From: JACDBD01 sp050743385
GTDB lineage: Bacteria > Actinomycetota > Acidimicrobiia > IMCC26256 > JACDBD01
DNA length: 15,387 nucleotides
Reading direction: 5' to 3'
NCBI GenBank assembly: GCA_050743385.1
Contig: JBOGFJ010000197.1
Span: 1-15,387 of the forward strand
The position numbers were made by a program, and so were the translations under genes. Of this stretch, positions 9,439 through 15,387 are shown in pieces; the first letter of the stretch is position 1; each line of letters opens with the position of its first letter. A model generated the notes under the pieces. That model was not told the origin of the DNA. It searched no databases and saw only the letters and a program-made list of their open reading frames with translations.

Positions 9439-9476
9439 CGCCGCCGGGATACCCGGCGGCGCCCCTTCGGGGGCGC
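9439..9476 (-). other. Two overlapping hairpins in the leader of the monooxygenase gene
   Basis: Hairpin 1 has 10-bp perfect arms (CGCCGCCGGG at 9439-9448, complement at 9452-9461) and an ATA loop. Hairpin 2 has 7-bp arms (GCGCCCC at 9459-9465, GGGGCGC at 9470-9476) around TTCG, read as CGAA on the transcribed strand. They share bases 9459-9461, so not all pairs can form at once. They end 20 bases before the ATG. They may be an attenuator, a processing site or a 3' end for the SnoaL message. Confidence 0.5.
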
Positions 9477-9529
9477 TCGTCCGCACGGTGCTGCCGCGCG
9501 CTGGTGGGCTCGACGCTAGCGACGCTCGG

Positions 9530-9557
9530 GCAAAATTGCAACAGGTTTCAATTTTGC
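9530..9557. promoter_or_regulatory. 28-bp near-perfect palindrome, KstR-like operator B
   Basis: Outer arms GCAAAATTG (9530-9538) and CAATTTTGC (9549-9557) are exact complements. The core AAC-AG-GTT at 9540-9547 is also symmetrical, leaving only the 9539/9548 pair and the centre unmatched. Positions 9537-9550 fit TnnAACnnGTTnnA at all eight fixed bases. The right arm contains the TGA of the SnoaL-like gene, and the site lies 111-138 bases upstream of the monooxygenase ATG. It is markedly AT-rich for this genome. Confidence 0.65.
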
Positions 9558-10012
9558 ACCGGAGCCCCGCCGGCGGCCTTCTTGGCCGCCAGCCAGCCCT
9601 TGATCATCTCGCCGAACTCGTTGGGGTTGTAGACATCTTCCTCGTAGCTGAACCGCCCGTCGCCGGCGTAGTGGAGCTTGGTCCAGTTCGACTCCTCGTG
9701 AGCGCTGCCGTCGCCGGGGTCGTCCATCACGTTGCGGACCGAGCAGATGACCCAGCCGCGGTCGTCGTCGATCACGTACCAGTCGATCGGGAACGCCCGC
9801 ATCTCGTTGTTGATCGGCTGCGCCATGGTGTCGTTGATCCACTCGAGGATCGCCGCCCGCCCGTGCATGCGGCCGTAGTGATGCTCGTAGTACTCGGCGT
9901 CGTCGGTGAAGCAGTCGGCCCACTCCGCCCAGTCACCGCTCTGGGCGCAGCGCGCCGCGGTGTCCTGGAAGCGGCGGAACGCGTCCTCGATCTCGGCCCG
10001 GTCGTATCCCAC
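9548..10012 (-). CDS. SnoaL-like / NTF2-fold protein
   Basis: The protein has 154 residues from a GTG preceded by GAGGGGGA. The layout is that of SnoaL-like NTF2-fold proteins: an N-terminal helix EDAFRRFQDTAARCAQSGDW, then WADCFTDDAEYYEH, HGRAAILEWI, and C-terminal strands including NWTKLHYAGDGRFSYEEDVYNP. The fold makes a cone-shaped pocket used by ketosteroid isomerases, dehydratases, epoxide hydrolases and polyketide cyclases, or simply for binding. I see no residue set that fixes the reaction. It is first in a minus-strand operon with the monooxygenase, SDR and epimerase-like genes, which makes an isomerase or hydrolase step in that pathway plausible. Operator C lies just upstream. The stop codon is embedded in operator B. 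Confidence 0.82.
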   Translation of the reverse strand: MGYDRAEIEDAFRRFQDTAARCAQSGDWAEWADCFTDDAEYYEHHYGRMHGRAAILEWINDTMAQPINNEMRAFPIDWYVIDDDRGWVICSVRNVMDDPGDGSAHEESNWTKLHYAGDGRFSYEEDVYNPNEFGEMIKGWLAAKKAAGGAPVQN

Positions 10013-10042
10013 GATCTCCCCCTCGGTCGGCGGCGCGGGATT

Positions 10043-10058
10043 CTAGAACCCGTTCCAG
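10043..10058. promoter_or_regulatory. KstR-like operator C with overlapping -10
   Basis: CTAGAACCCGTTCCAG is a dyad with one mismatched pair, and 10044-10057 fits TnnAACnnGTTnnA at all eight fixed bases. On the minus strand its end runs into TAGAAT (10046-10041), a good -10 hexamer about 28 bases before the GTG of the SnoaL-like gene. A repressor bound here would cover the promoter. It is nearly identical to the site at 13891-13906. Confidence 0.65.
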
Positions 10059-10110
10059 TCCGGCGCCCGTGGACGGGCTGCGATCGCGGGGATCTCGCAC
10101 GTCGACGGCA

Positions 10111-10143
10111 TGAGGAGGGCCCCGCCGAAGCGGGGCCCCCTCA
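10111..10143 (-). terminator. Terminator after the beta-helix gene
   Basis: A strong stem pairs TGAGG-GGGCCCCGC (with A10116 bulged) with GCGGGGCCC-CCTCA around a CGAA loop. It starts 20 bases beyond the stop of the beta-helix gene and has no T-run. It separates that gene from the SnoaL-led operon, so the operon should depend on its own promoter near 10043. Confidence 0.7.
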
Positions 10144-10162
10144 GCTCCGAGTGATCCGAGAA

Positions 10163-11545
10163 TCAGCCGTCGGCCTTGTTCTGGCCGCCGGTCGCGACGT
10201 AGCTGACGCAGTCGCCCTGGTTCTTGAACGGGCGACCCGTGTCGTCGGTGCGGGTCATCCAGCCGTTCTTCTTGCAGTCGTCTTGCGAGGTCGGGATCGG
10301 CAACGGGCCGTTGCAGGCGCCGCCGGGCGCCGGTGCCGTCAGCCACGGCTCGAAGTCGAAGGCGCCGGTACCGGGCGCATTCGCCGAATCGCCGCTGCCG
10401 GGGCCATCACCGGATGGGCCGGAGCTGTCACCCCACCAGTTGCACTCGACATCGATCGTCTCCGCGCCCGCGTAGCTCACGCCGGACGTGTTCCCCGCGA
10501 TGTTGTTGTTGTGCGCAACGTTCGTGGAGATGGTTCCCGCCGCCTGGCCCGAGCTGTAGAAGATCGCCTCTCCGTTTCCGGTGAAGACGTTGAACTCGAT
10601 CGTGTTTCGCTGGGCGCCGCGGGTGGCGTCCGCAGCCCCGCCGAAGCCGGTCAGCTCGAGGCCACCCCGGCCGTTGGAATCGAGCGTGTTGGACGTGATG
10701 GTGGAGTCCGCCGGGCCGCCCTGGAGACCAGGAAAGGCGTTGTTGCTGAACGTGTTGCTGTCGATCGAGGCGAACTCCCACGACTTCCGGCCGAGGTTGG
10801 CCCCGGTCACGTTGCCGTCGAAGCGGTTCCCGCTCATGTCGGGGCTCCGTGCGCCGCTCACTCCGACGTTGCGGTTCCCGTCCGAGAAGAGGCCGGTGCC
10901 GTTGGCGCTCAGCACGTCATTGTTGGTGAACCAGAAGCCGTCGAAGTTGTCCTGGTCGAGGTGCATGAGCGTGCCGCTCACTCCGGCGCCGTTCATCGAG
11001 TTCTGGTCGACGGTGATGTCGGTCCCGTTGTCGTTCAGGAAGATTGCGCTGCCGCCGCCGCCCACCGTGAACAGGCTGTTGAGGATCGACAGACCGTTGA
11101 TCGGGCCGCTCGTCGACTCGATGCCCCGCCCTCCGAGCCCTCCGGACGCGAAGCTGAAGCCGTCGATCGTCGAGCCGGCGGAACCGGTCCTCAACTCGAT
11201 TCCTCGGCCGGCTGCGGGTGCGATGATCGACTCGCTCGCCACACGCCCCCGAGCGTCGACACCCACCTGTGCACCGTCGAGTGTCAACTGCTTGTTCAGG
11301 ACGACGTTCTCGGGGTAGGTGCCGGCGGCGACGACCAGCGTGTCACCGGCATTTGCATGGTCGACCCCGGCCTGGATGGTGTTGCACGGGTTCGCCGCGC
11401 TCCCACACCCGCCGACGTCCGACGTGGCGTCCGCACCGTCCACCAGGACGGTCGTGCCTGCGTGATCCGCGCTCGCCGGGCTCCCGGCGAGGCCGACCAT
11501 GCCCGCCATCACGGCGAGCGCGACAAATACAGACTTGACTCTCAT
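10163..11545 (-). CDS. Secreted right-handed parallel beta-helix repeat protein
   Basis: The protein has 460 residues from an ATG with GGGAGG upstream. Residues 1 to about 26 form a Sec signal peptide (MRVKSVFVALAVMAGMVGL, predicted cleavage after ASA). Next comes TTVLVDGADATSDVGGCGS and NPCNTIQAGVDHANAGDTL, then VVAAGTYPENVVLNKQLTL, the standard opening of pectate-lyase-like beta-helix proteins. The middle consists of repeating Asn/Gly-rich coils (ITVDQNSMNG, FWFTNNDVLSANGTG, ITSNTLDSNGRGG, IEFNVFTGNGEA). The C-terminus has CKKNGW at 424-429 and FKNQGDCVSYV ending near residue 450, a cysteine-bracketed tail seen on many actinobacterial exported proteins. It probably acts outside the cell on polysaccharide or as a surface protein; no catalytic residues can be assigned. 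It has its own terminator and no clear link to its catabolic neighbours. Longer upstream starts lack a signal peptide at the N-terminus. Confidence 0.87.
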   Translation of the reverse strand: MRVKSVFVALAVMAGMVGLAGSPASADHAGTTVLVDGADATSDVGGCGSAANPCNTIQAGVDHANAGDTLVVAAGTYPENVVLNKQLTLDGAQVGVDARGRVASESIIAPAAGRGIELRTGSAGSTIDGFSFASGGLGGRGIESTSGPINGLSILNSLFTVGGGGSAIFLNDNGTDITVDQNSMNGAGVSGTLMHLDQDNFDGFWFTNNDVLSANGTGLFSDGNRNVGVSGARSPDMSGNRFDGNVTGANLGRKSWEFASIDSNTFSNNAFPGLQGGPADSTITSNTLDSNGRGGLELTGFGGAADATRGAQRNTIEFNVFTGNGEAIFYSSGQAAGTISTNVAHNNNIAGNTSGVSYAGAETIDVECNWWGDSSGPSGDGPGSGDSANAPGTGAFDFEPWLTAPAPGGACNGPLPIPTSQDDCKKNGWMTRTDDTGRPFKNQGDCVSYVATGGQNKADG

Positions 11546-11587
11546 GGAAGACCGCCTCCCAGCGTCTCCTGGAACCGCCGGGTGGCG

Positions 11588-11617
11588 GCTGCTGCCCTCT
11601 GACTTCCGAGGAGCAGC
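11588..11617 (-). other. Stem-loop in the leader of the beta-helix gene
   Basis: GCTGCT (11588-11593) pairs with AGCAGC (11612-11617), and CCTC (11596-11599) pairs with GAGG (11608-11611), with two bulged bases and an eight-base loop. It lies 43-72 bases before the ATG and leaves the ribosome-binding site free. Function unknown. Confidence 0.35.
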
Positions 11618-11621
11618 ATCC

Positions 11622-11671
11622 ACTAGTGCGATGCGCGGGGGAATAGCCCTTCATAGTCATCGCGTACTAGT
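11622..11671. repeat. Interrupted inverted repeat upstream of the beta-helix gene
   Basis: ACTAGTGCGATG (11622-11633) is mirrored by CATCGCGTACTAGT (11658-11671); the arms match except for two extra bases in the right arm, and 24 bases separate them. It lies 77-126 bases upstream of the beta-helix ATG, a position suited to an operator or activator site. It does not fit the KstR-like consensus. Confidence 0.45.
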
Positions 11672-11750
11672 CCGACCCTGATCACCCGGGTGGCCTTTTC
11701 ACGTTTCCGTGGCCAGTTGACGCAGAGCCTCGTCGATCGGTCATTTCGCC

Positions 11751-13031
11751 CTACGTCCGTCCCATGACGGTGTCGGAGATCAGCACCGGGCGCTCCCGTC
11801 GGGGCTGGGGCCGCGCCATCGCCCTCAGGGTCGTGTCGACGTCGGCCGCCTCCGCTCGCAACGCCGCGACGGTGCACGCTTCGCGAGTCCGGTGCGCGAA
11901 CGGGTCGAAGCGGAAGTGACGCAGCGCGTTCTCGTAGCCGATCGCCGCCACCTCGTCGTCGGGCACGCCCGCGAGCTGCTCCTGGAACGCTTCGGGGGAG
12001 TGCGGCCACGTCGAGTCGGAGTGCGGGTAGTCGACCTCCCAGGTGATGGTGTCGAGGCCGACCTGGTGGCGGAGCTCCACACCGACCCTGTCCTGGACGA
12101 AGCAGGTCACGACACGCTCGCGAAACACGTCGCTGGGCAATTGCCCGCCGAAGTCTTGGCCCGTCCAGCGGTGTTGCTGGCGGTAGGTGCGGTCGACGCG
12201 TTCGAGGAAGTAGGGCACCCAGCCGATGCCGCCCTCGGAGAGCGAGACCTGCAACGGGTACCGGCGCAGGAAGCCGGACCAGATGAGGTCGGCCGCGACC
12301 TGCACGATGTTCACGGGCATGAGCGTGAGCGTGACGTCGACCGGCGACTCCTTCGATGTGATCGGGATCTCCGACGACGAGCCGATGTGGAAGCACACGA
12401 TCGTTCCCTCGTCGGCGCAGGCGGACCAGAACGGGTCCCACCACTCGTTGTGCAGGCTCGGAAAGCCCGTCTTCTCCGGGTTCTCCGAGAACGTGAACGC
12501 GTGACAGCCCTTCGCCGCCATCCGCCGCACCTCCGCGACCATCGCGTCCTGGTCCCAGACCGGTACGACGGCCAAGGGGATGAACCGGCCGGTGTAGGTG
12601 CCGCACCACTCGTCGACGTGCCAGTCGTTGTACGCCTGGAGCACAGGGAGCGCGCTGTCGTCACCCGCGGCTCCGGCCGAGTGGAACATCCGGCCGGCGA
12701 AGCCCGGGAACGACGGGAAGCACATCGACCCGAGGATGCCGTTCACGTTCATGTCGCGGACGCGGGCGTGGATGTCGTAGCAGCCGTCGCGCATCTCGGC
12801 GAACGACATCGGGTTCATGCCGTACTCCTCGGGCGGGCGGCCCGCGACCGCGTTGAGGCCGAAGTTGGCTCCCATCTGGTCGCCCCACACCCACACGTCG
12901 GCGCCGTTGGGCGAGGCCACGATGCGCGGACCGCGCTCGCGCCAGCGCTCCGGGAGATGGCGGTCGAACATGCCGGCGGGCTCGACGACGTGGTCGTCGA
13001 CGCTCACCAGCAGGAGGTCGTCGGTGCGCAT
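11751..13031 (-). CDS. Amidohydrolase family protein (amidohydrolase 2 / ACMSD-like metal-dependent hydrolase)
   Basis: The protein has 426 residues from an ATG one base after the SDR stop, with GGGAG upstream. The TIM-barrel amidohydrolase-2 pattern is clear: SVDDHVVEP at 10-18, where classical members have HxH; VCFHIGSSS with His215; SLSEGGIGWVPYFLERVD at 263-280; and WEVDYPHSDSTWPHS at 331-345 carrying the late acidic and His ligands. This group includes metal-dependent decarboxylases and hydrolases of aromatic or ring-cleavage acids such as ACMSD. Actinobacteria often carry them beside SDR and monooxygenase genes. It is the second gene of a two-gene operon with the SDR, behind operator D. 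The decarboxylase versus hydrolase question and the substrate are open. Confidence 0.87.
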   Translation of the reverse strand: MRTDDLLLVSVDDHVVEPAGMFDRHLPERWRERGPRIVASPNGADVWVWGDQMGANFGLNAVAGRPPEEYGMNPMSFAEMRDGCYDIHARVRDMNVNGILGSMCFPSFPGFAGRMFHSAGAAGDDSALPVLQAYNDWHVDEWCGTYTGRFIPLAVVPVWDQDAMVAEVRRMAAKGCHAFTFSENPEKTGFPSLHNEWWDPFWSACADEGTIVCFHIGSSSEIPITSKESPVDVTLTLMPVNIVQVAADLIWSGFLRRYPLQVSLSEGGIGWVPYFLERVDRTYRQQHRWTGQDFGGQLPSDVFRERVVTCFVQDRVGVELRHQVGLDTITWEVDYPHSDSTWPHSPEAFQEQLAGVPDDEVAAIGYENALRHFRFDPFAHRTREACTVAALRAEAADVDTTLRAMARPQPRRERPVLISDTVMGRT

Positions 13032-13032
13032 G

Positions 13033-13887
13033 TCAGGCTCCCATCGTCTTCTTGGCCGGCCGCCAGTCGTCGTGCAGCCCACGCTGGCGTGCGAACTTCT
13101 GCGCCGAGATCGTCTGACCGTTGAGCTCCTTGGCCTCCGGTTCGGTCGCGAGCCACGCCACCACCGCTGCGGGCACCGTCGGCGGTGCGCCCGGATAGAC
13201 GCCGTCGAGGCCGAGCCGCTCGGCGTTCACCTCCATGCGCTCGGTGACGACGAAGCCGGGCTCCACGTTGAAGAAGCGCAACCCGCGATCCCGGTACTCG
13301 ACGGCGAGAATGGCGGCGAGCCGGTGGAACGCGCCCTTCGACATCGCGTACGCCGAACCCCACCCTCCCTCACCCGCGGGTGCGGGCGGGTCGGTGATGG
13401 CAACGGCCGAGGTGATGTTGACGACTATGCCGTCACCGCGCTCGAGCATCCCGGGCAGCACCGCCTTGATGAGCACGATCTGCGAGACGACGTTGGCGTC
13501 GAGCTTGGCCTCGATCACCTCGACGGACGTGTCGTCGAAGAGCGCCATGCTGCCCGGCCCGGTGTCGACGGCGTTGTTCACGAGCACGTCGATGCGGCCC
13601 CACTCCGCGAGGGTGCGCTCCACCGCCACGCCGAGAGTCGCACGGTCGTGGAGGTCCATCGTCAGTGGCAGCGCCCGCCGCCCCGTCGCGTCGATGGCGG
13701 CCGCAGTCGTCTCGAGGCTGCCCGGGAGGCTCCGGCCCGCGTTGTCGGAGTCGTCGACACCCTCGCCCTCCCGTACGGTGCGGGCGGTGATCACGACGTC
13801 GAGGCCGGCGCGGGCCAGCGCGATCGCGCTCTGCTTGCCGATCCCGCGGCTGGCGCCGCTCACGAAGGCGACCGGGGCGTTCGGCAC
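13033..13887 (-). CDS. Short-chain dehydrogenase/reductase (classical SDR, HSDL2-like subgroup)
   Basis: The protein has 284 residues from a GTG. The cofactor motif SGASRGIG is at 10-17, TART at 34-37, VLVNNAV (101-107), Asn132, Ser160 in NITSA, and Tyr180/Lys184 in YAMSK. The insert SLPGSLETTAAAIDATG (53-69) matches a similar segment in the SDR at 7399-8229, marking both as one subgroup. The C-terminus GQTISAQKFARQRGLHDDW is longer than in minimal SDRs. The start is two bases from the edge of operator D. TAGGTT on the minus strand (13900-13895) ends seven bases before the GTG, as in leaderless actinobacterial promoters, and no ribosome-binding site is seen. It is co-transcribed with the amidohydrolase. 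The reaction is probably oxidation or reduction of an alcohol/ketone intermediate; the substrate is unknown. Confidence 0.87.
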   Translation of the reverse strand: MPNAPVAFVSGASRGIGKQSAIALARAGLDVVITARTVREGEGVDDSDNAGRSLPGSLETTAAAIDATGRRALPLTMDLHDRATLGVAVERTLAEWGRIDVLVNNAVDTGPGSMALFDDTSVEVIEAKLDANVVSQIVLIKAVLPGMLERGDGIVVNITSAVAITDPPAPAGEGGWGSAYAMSKGAFHRLAAILAVEYRDRGLRFFNVEPGFVVTERMEVNAERLGLDGVYPGAPPTVPAAVVAWLATEPEAKELNGQTISAQKFARQRGLHDDWRPAKKTMGA

Positions 13888-13889
13888 GT

Positions 13890-13907
13890 ACTAGAACCTA
13901 TTCCAGT
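13890..13907. promoter_or_regulatory. KstR-like operator D in a divergent SDR promoter
   Basis: ACTAGAACCTATTCCAGT is a dyad with two mismatched pairs besides the centre. Positions 13892-13905 match TnnAACnnGTTnnA at seven of eight fixed bases (A13900 in place of G). Fourteen of sixteen bases match the site at 10043-10058. It lies in the 42-base gap between the divergent SDR genes and overlaps the likely leaderless -10 of the minus-strand one, so it could control both directions. Confidence 0.6.
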
Positions 13908-13929
13908 TTTCCCGAGGAGTGCGGAGAGC

Positions 13930-14841
13930 GTGGTCGAAGCCATGGACGGCAAGGTCGCGATCGTCACCGGCGCGGGCCGGGGGCTCGGTCGGGCGGAGGC
14001 GCTCGAGCTCGCGCGCGTGGGCGCGAACGTCGTGGTCAACGACCTCGGCCGGACGCTCCATGGCGAGCAGGAGCAGAGCGCGGCCGACGCCGTCGTGGAG
14101 GAGATCGCCGCCGCCGGTGGGAATGCGATCGCGCACTACGGCGACGTGGCCAGTTGGGACGACGCCGACGACCTCGTGCGCACGGCGGTCGAGCACTTCG
14201 GTCGCCTCGACATCCTCGTCAACAACGCCGGATTCCTGCGCGACCGGATGATCTTCAAGATGAGTGAGGCAGAGTTCGACGATGTCATCCGAGTGCACCT
14301 GAAAGGGCATTTCTGCCCCACCCGTCACGCCACCGCTTACTGGCGCGACCGGTCGAAGGCGGACGACGCGCCCGTGTACGGGCGGATCGTCAACACCGCG
14401 TCCGAGGCCGGTCTGGCCGGGAGCCCCGGCCAGCCGAACTACGCCGCCGCCAAGGGCGGCATCATCCAGTTGACGCTGGCGACGGCGCAGGCCGTCGCGC
14501 GCTACGGCGTCACCGCGAACGCCATCGCGCCCCGTGCGCTCACCCGGATGACCGAGCAGCTGCCCGGCTTCGACGCGTCCGAAGGGGATCTCGACGTGTT
14601 CGCGCCCGAGAACGTGTCGCCGCTCGTCGCCTACCTCGCATCCCCGGCGGCGGCCAAGGTGTCGGGGCAGGTGTTCGTCGTGTGGGGCCGCAAGATCGAC
14701 GTGCTCGCCGGCCCTGGTGTCGACCGGCGCTTCGAGACCGACGACCGCTGGACACCGGCCGGCGTCGATGACGCGCTGACGTCGTTCTACGAGGTGCGCA
14801 CGCCGATCCAGGACGGGTTCCGCATCGGCATGGGGGGTTAG
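13930..14841 (+). CDS. SDR family dehydrogenase, Hsd4A/MFE-2-like ((3R)-hydroxyacyl-CoA or 17beta-hydroxysteroid type)
   Basis: The protein has 303 residues from GTG at 13930, with GAGGAG ten bases upstream; an ATG at 13942 is an alternative. The cofactor motif TGAGRGLG is at 13-20, followed by VVVNDLG (34-40), whose Asp indicates NAD(H) preference. RLDILVNNAG is at 92-101, with Ser158 and Tyr171/Lys175 (YAAAK). His123 in RVHLKGHF replaces the usual tetrad Asn, as in the SDR domains of peroxisomal multifunctional enzyme 2. The segments VHLKGHF, RHATAYWR and APRALTRMTE resemble mycobacterial Hsd4A from the cholesterol regulon (comparison from memory). Such enzymes oxidise 3-hydroxyacyl-CoA side-chain intermediates or 17-hydroxysteroids. 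Only two bases separate it from the next SDR gene. Operator D lies upstream. Confidence 0.87.
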   Translation: MVEAMDGKVAIVTGAGRGLGRAEALELARVGANVVVNDLGRTLHGEQEQSAADAVVEEIAAAGGNAIAHYGDVASWDDADDLVRTAVEHFGRLDILVNNAGFLRDRMIFKMSEAEFDDVIRVHLKGHFCPTRHATAYWRDRSKADDAPVYGRIVNTASEAGLAGSPGQPNYAAAKGGIIQLTLATAQAVARYGVTANAIAPRALTRMTEQLPGFDASEGDLDVFAPENVSPLVAYLASPAAAKVSGQVFVVWGRKIDVLAGPGVDRRFETDDRWTPAGVDDALTSFYEVRTPIQDGFRIGMGG

Positions 14842-14843
14842 CC

Positions 14844-15387
14844 GTGGACAGCTTCGAGGGCAGGGTGGCGGTCATCACGGGAGCGGGCAGCGGGATCGGG
14901 CGCGGTCTCGCCCGACGGGCCGTCGCCGAGGGGATGCACGTGGTGGTCGCCGACATCGAGGCCGAGGCGCTCGAGGAGACCGCTGCGGAGCTCAGCACCG
15001 GGGGCACCGACGTGCTCGCGGTGCGCGTGGACGTGTCGGACGCGGCCGCGGTCGAGAGCCTCGCCGGCGAGACGTTCGAGCGCTTCGGCGCGGTTCATCT
15101 CCTGTGCAACAACGCCGGCGTCTTCCAGGGTGGGATCACGTGGCAACGCACCCTCGCCGACTGGGAATGGGTCATGGGCGTGAACTTCTGGGGGATGCTG
15201 CATGGTATTCGCTCGTTCGTGCCCCGCATGATCGCGGGCGGCGACGACGGTCACGTCGTTGACACGTCGTCACTCGCCGGCATGCTCACCGTGGCGTATT
15301 CGGCTCCCTATGTGGTGAGCAAGTTCGCCGCCCTCGCGCTCACCGAGAGTCTCGCCCACGACCTGCGCGCCCAGGGGTCGCGGATCG
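14844..15387 (+). CDS. Short-chain dehydrogenase/reductase, partial (runs off the right edge)
   Basis: This frame opens at GTG, two bases after the previous stop, with a GGGGGG run upstream, and stays open to the window end (181 codons). It begins VDSFEGRVAVITGAGSGIG, with the cofactor motif TGAGSGIG, VVVADIE (acidic residue, NAD preference) and LLCNNAGVF. Asn follows in VNFWG, Ser in DTSSLAG and Tyr/Lys in APYVVSK. The catalytic tetrad is therefore complete; only the C-terminal substrate-binding part is missing. The strand before the catalytic Ser reads HVVDTSS where HIVNTSS is usual. It forms an operon with the Hsd4A-like SDR and presumably serves the same pathway. Confidence 0.87.
   Translation, partial: MDSFEGRVAVITGAGSGIGRGLARRAVAEGMHVVVADIEAEALEETAAELSTGGTDVLAVRVDVSDAAAVESLAGETFERFGAVHLLCNNAGVFQGGITWQRTLADWEWVMGVNFWGMLHGIRSFVPRMIAGGDDGHVVDTSSLAGMLTVAYSAPYVVSKFAALALTESLAHDLRAQGSRI

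Noticed and set aside
9439..9476. Integron attC or mobile repeat
   Set aside because: No integrase, no attC core sites and no direct repeats are nearby. The hairpins are better read as mRNA structure.
9488..11602. 704-codon plus-strand open frame across 9488-11602
   Set aside because: It is antisense to the SnoaL-like and beta-helix genes and crosses their spacer, operator and terminator; no domain is recognisable.
11546..11623. Upstream start for the beta-helix protein
   Set aside because: The 26 extra residues would bury the signal peptide, and GGGAGG precedes the ATG at 11545.
11892..13124. 410-codon plus-strand frame opposite the amidohydrolase
   Set aside because: It is a shadow frame. 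The minus-strand amidohydrolase has clear active-site motifs, this one has none.

Overview
The window is high-GC DNA (by eye about two-thirds G+C or more) with GTG starts at several genes and tightly packed, often ATGA-overlapping operons. The gene set is a branched-chain-amino-acid-type ABC importer, four short-chain dehydrogenases, an epimerase-like protein, a luciferase-like monooxygenase, an amidohydrolase, a SnoaL-like protein, an SMP-30-type lactonase and an acyl-CoA ligase. This is typical of the catabolic loci of Actinomycetota, and Acidimicrobiia or mycobacteria-like relatives fit best. The taxon is an inference. There is no rRNA, tRNA, CRISPR array or insertion sequence.

Layout, left to right. 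(1) Minus strand, 1-991: the N-terminus of a putative acyl-CoA ligase (1-86, cut by the window edge), overlapped by the end of an SMP-30/gluconolactonase-like gene. (2) A divergent control region, about 992-1164, holds four consecutive dyad symmetries. (3) Plus strand, 1165-6422: a complete importer in only three genes: an exported substrate-binding protein, a LivH-LivM permease fusion and a LivG-LivF ATPase fusion. (4) A structured convergent terminator at 6427-6470. (5) Minus strand, 10012 down to 6479, a four-gene operon: SnoaL-like protein, luciferase-like monooxygenase, SDR, atypical epimerase-type SDR. (6) Minus strand, 11545-10163: an exported parallel beta-helix protein with its own terminator, which looks unrelated to the catabolic genes. 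(7) Minus strand, 13887-11751: an SDR and an amidohydrolase. (8) A divergent promoter around 13890-13929, then plus-strand SDR genes at 13930-14841 and 14844 to the window end.

The most informative signal lies in the spacers. Near-palindromes of the form TnnAACnnGTTnnA, the published consensus of the TetR-family cholesterol regulator KstR, occur at 1059-1072 (7 of 8 fixed bases), 9537-9550 (8 of 8), 10044-10057 (8 of 8) and 13892-13905 (7 of 8). They sit in or just upstream of the promoters of nearly all the catabolic operons. The SDR at 13930-14841 also resembles the mycobacterial Hsd4A type (comparison from memory). I infer one TetR-controlled regulon for uptake and breakdown of a steroid, terpenoid or other hydrophobic carboxylic compound. 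A possible chemical order is dehydrogenation by SDRs, flavin-dependent oxygenation, lactone opening, CoA activation and beta-oxidation-type dehydrogenation. The substrate cannot be read from the sequence.
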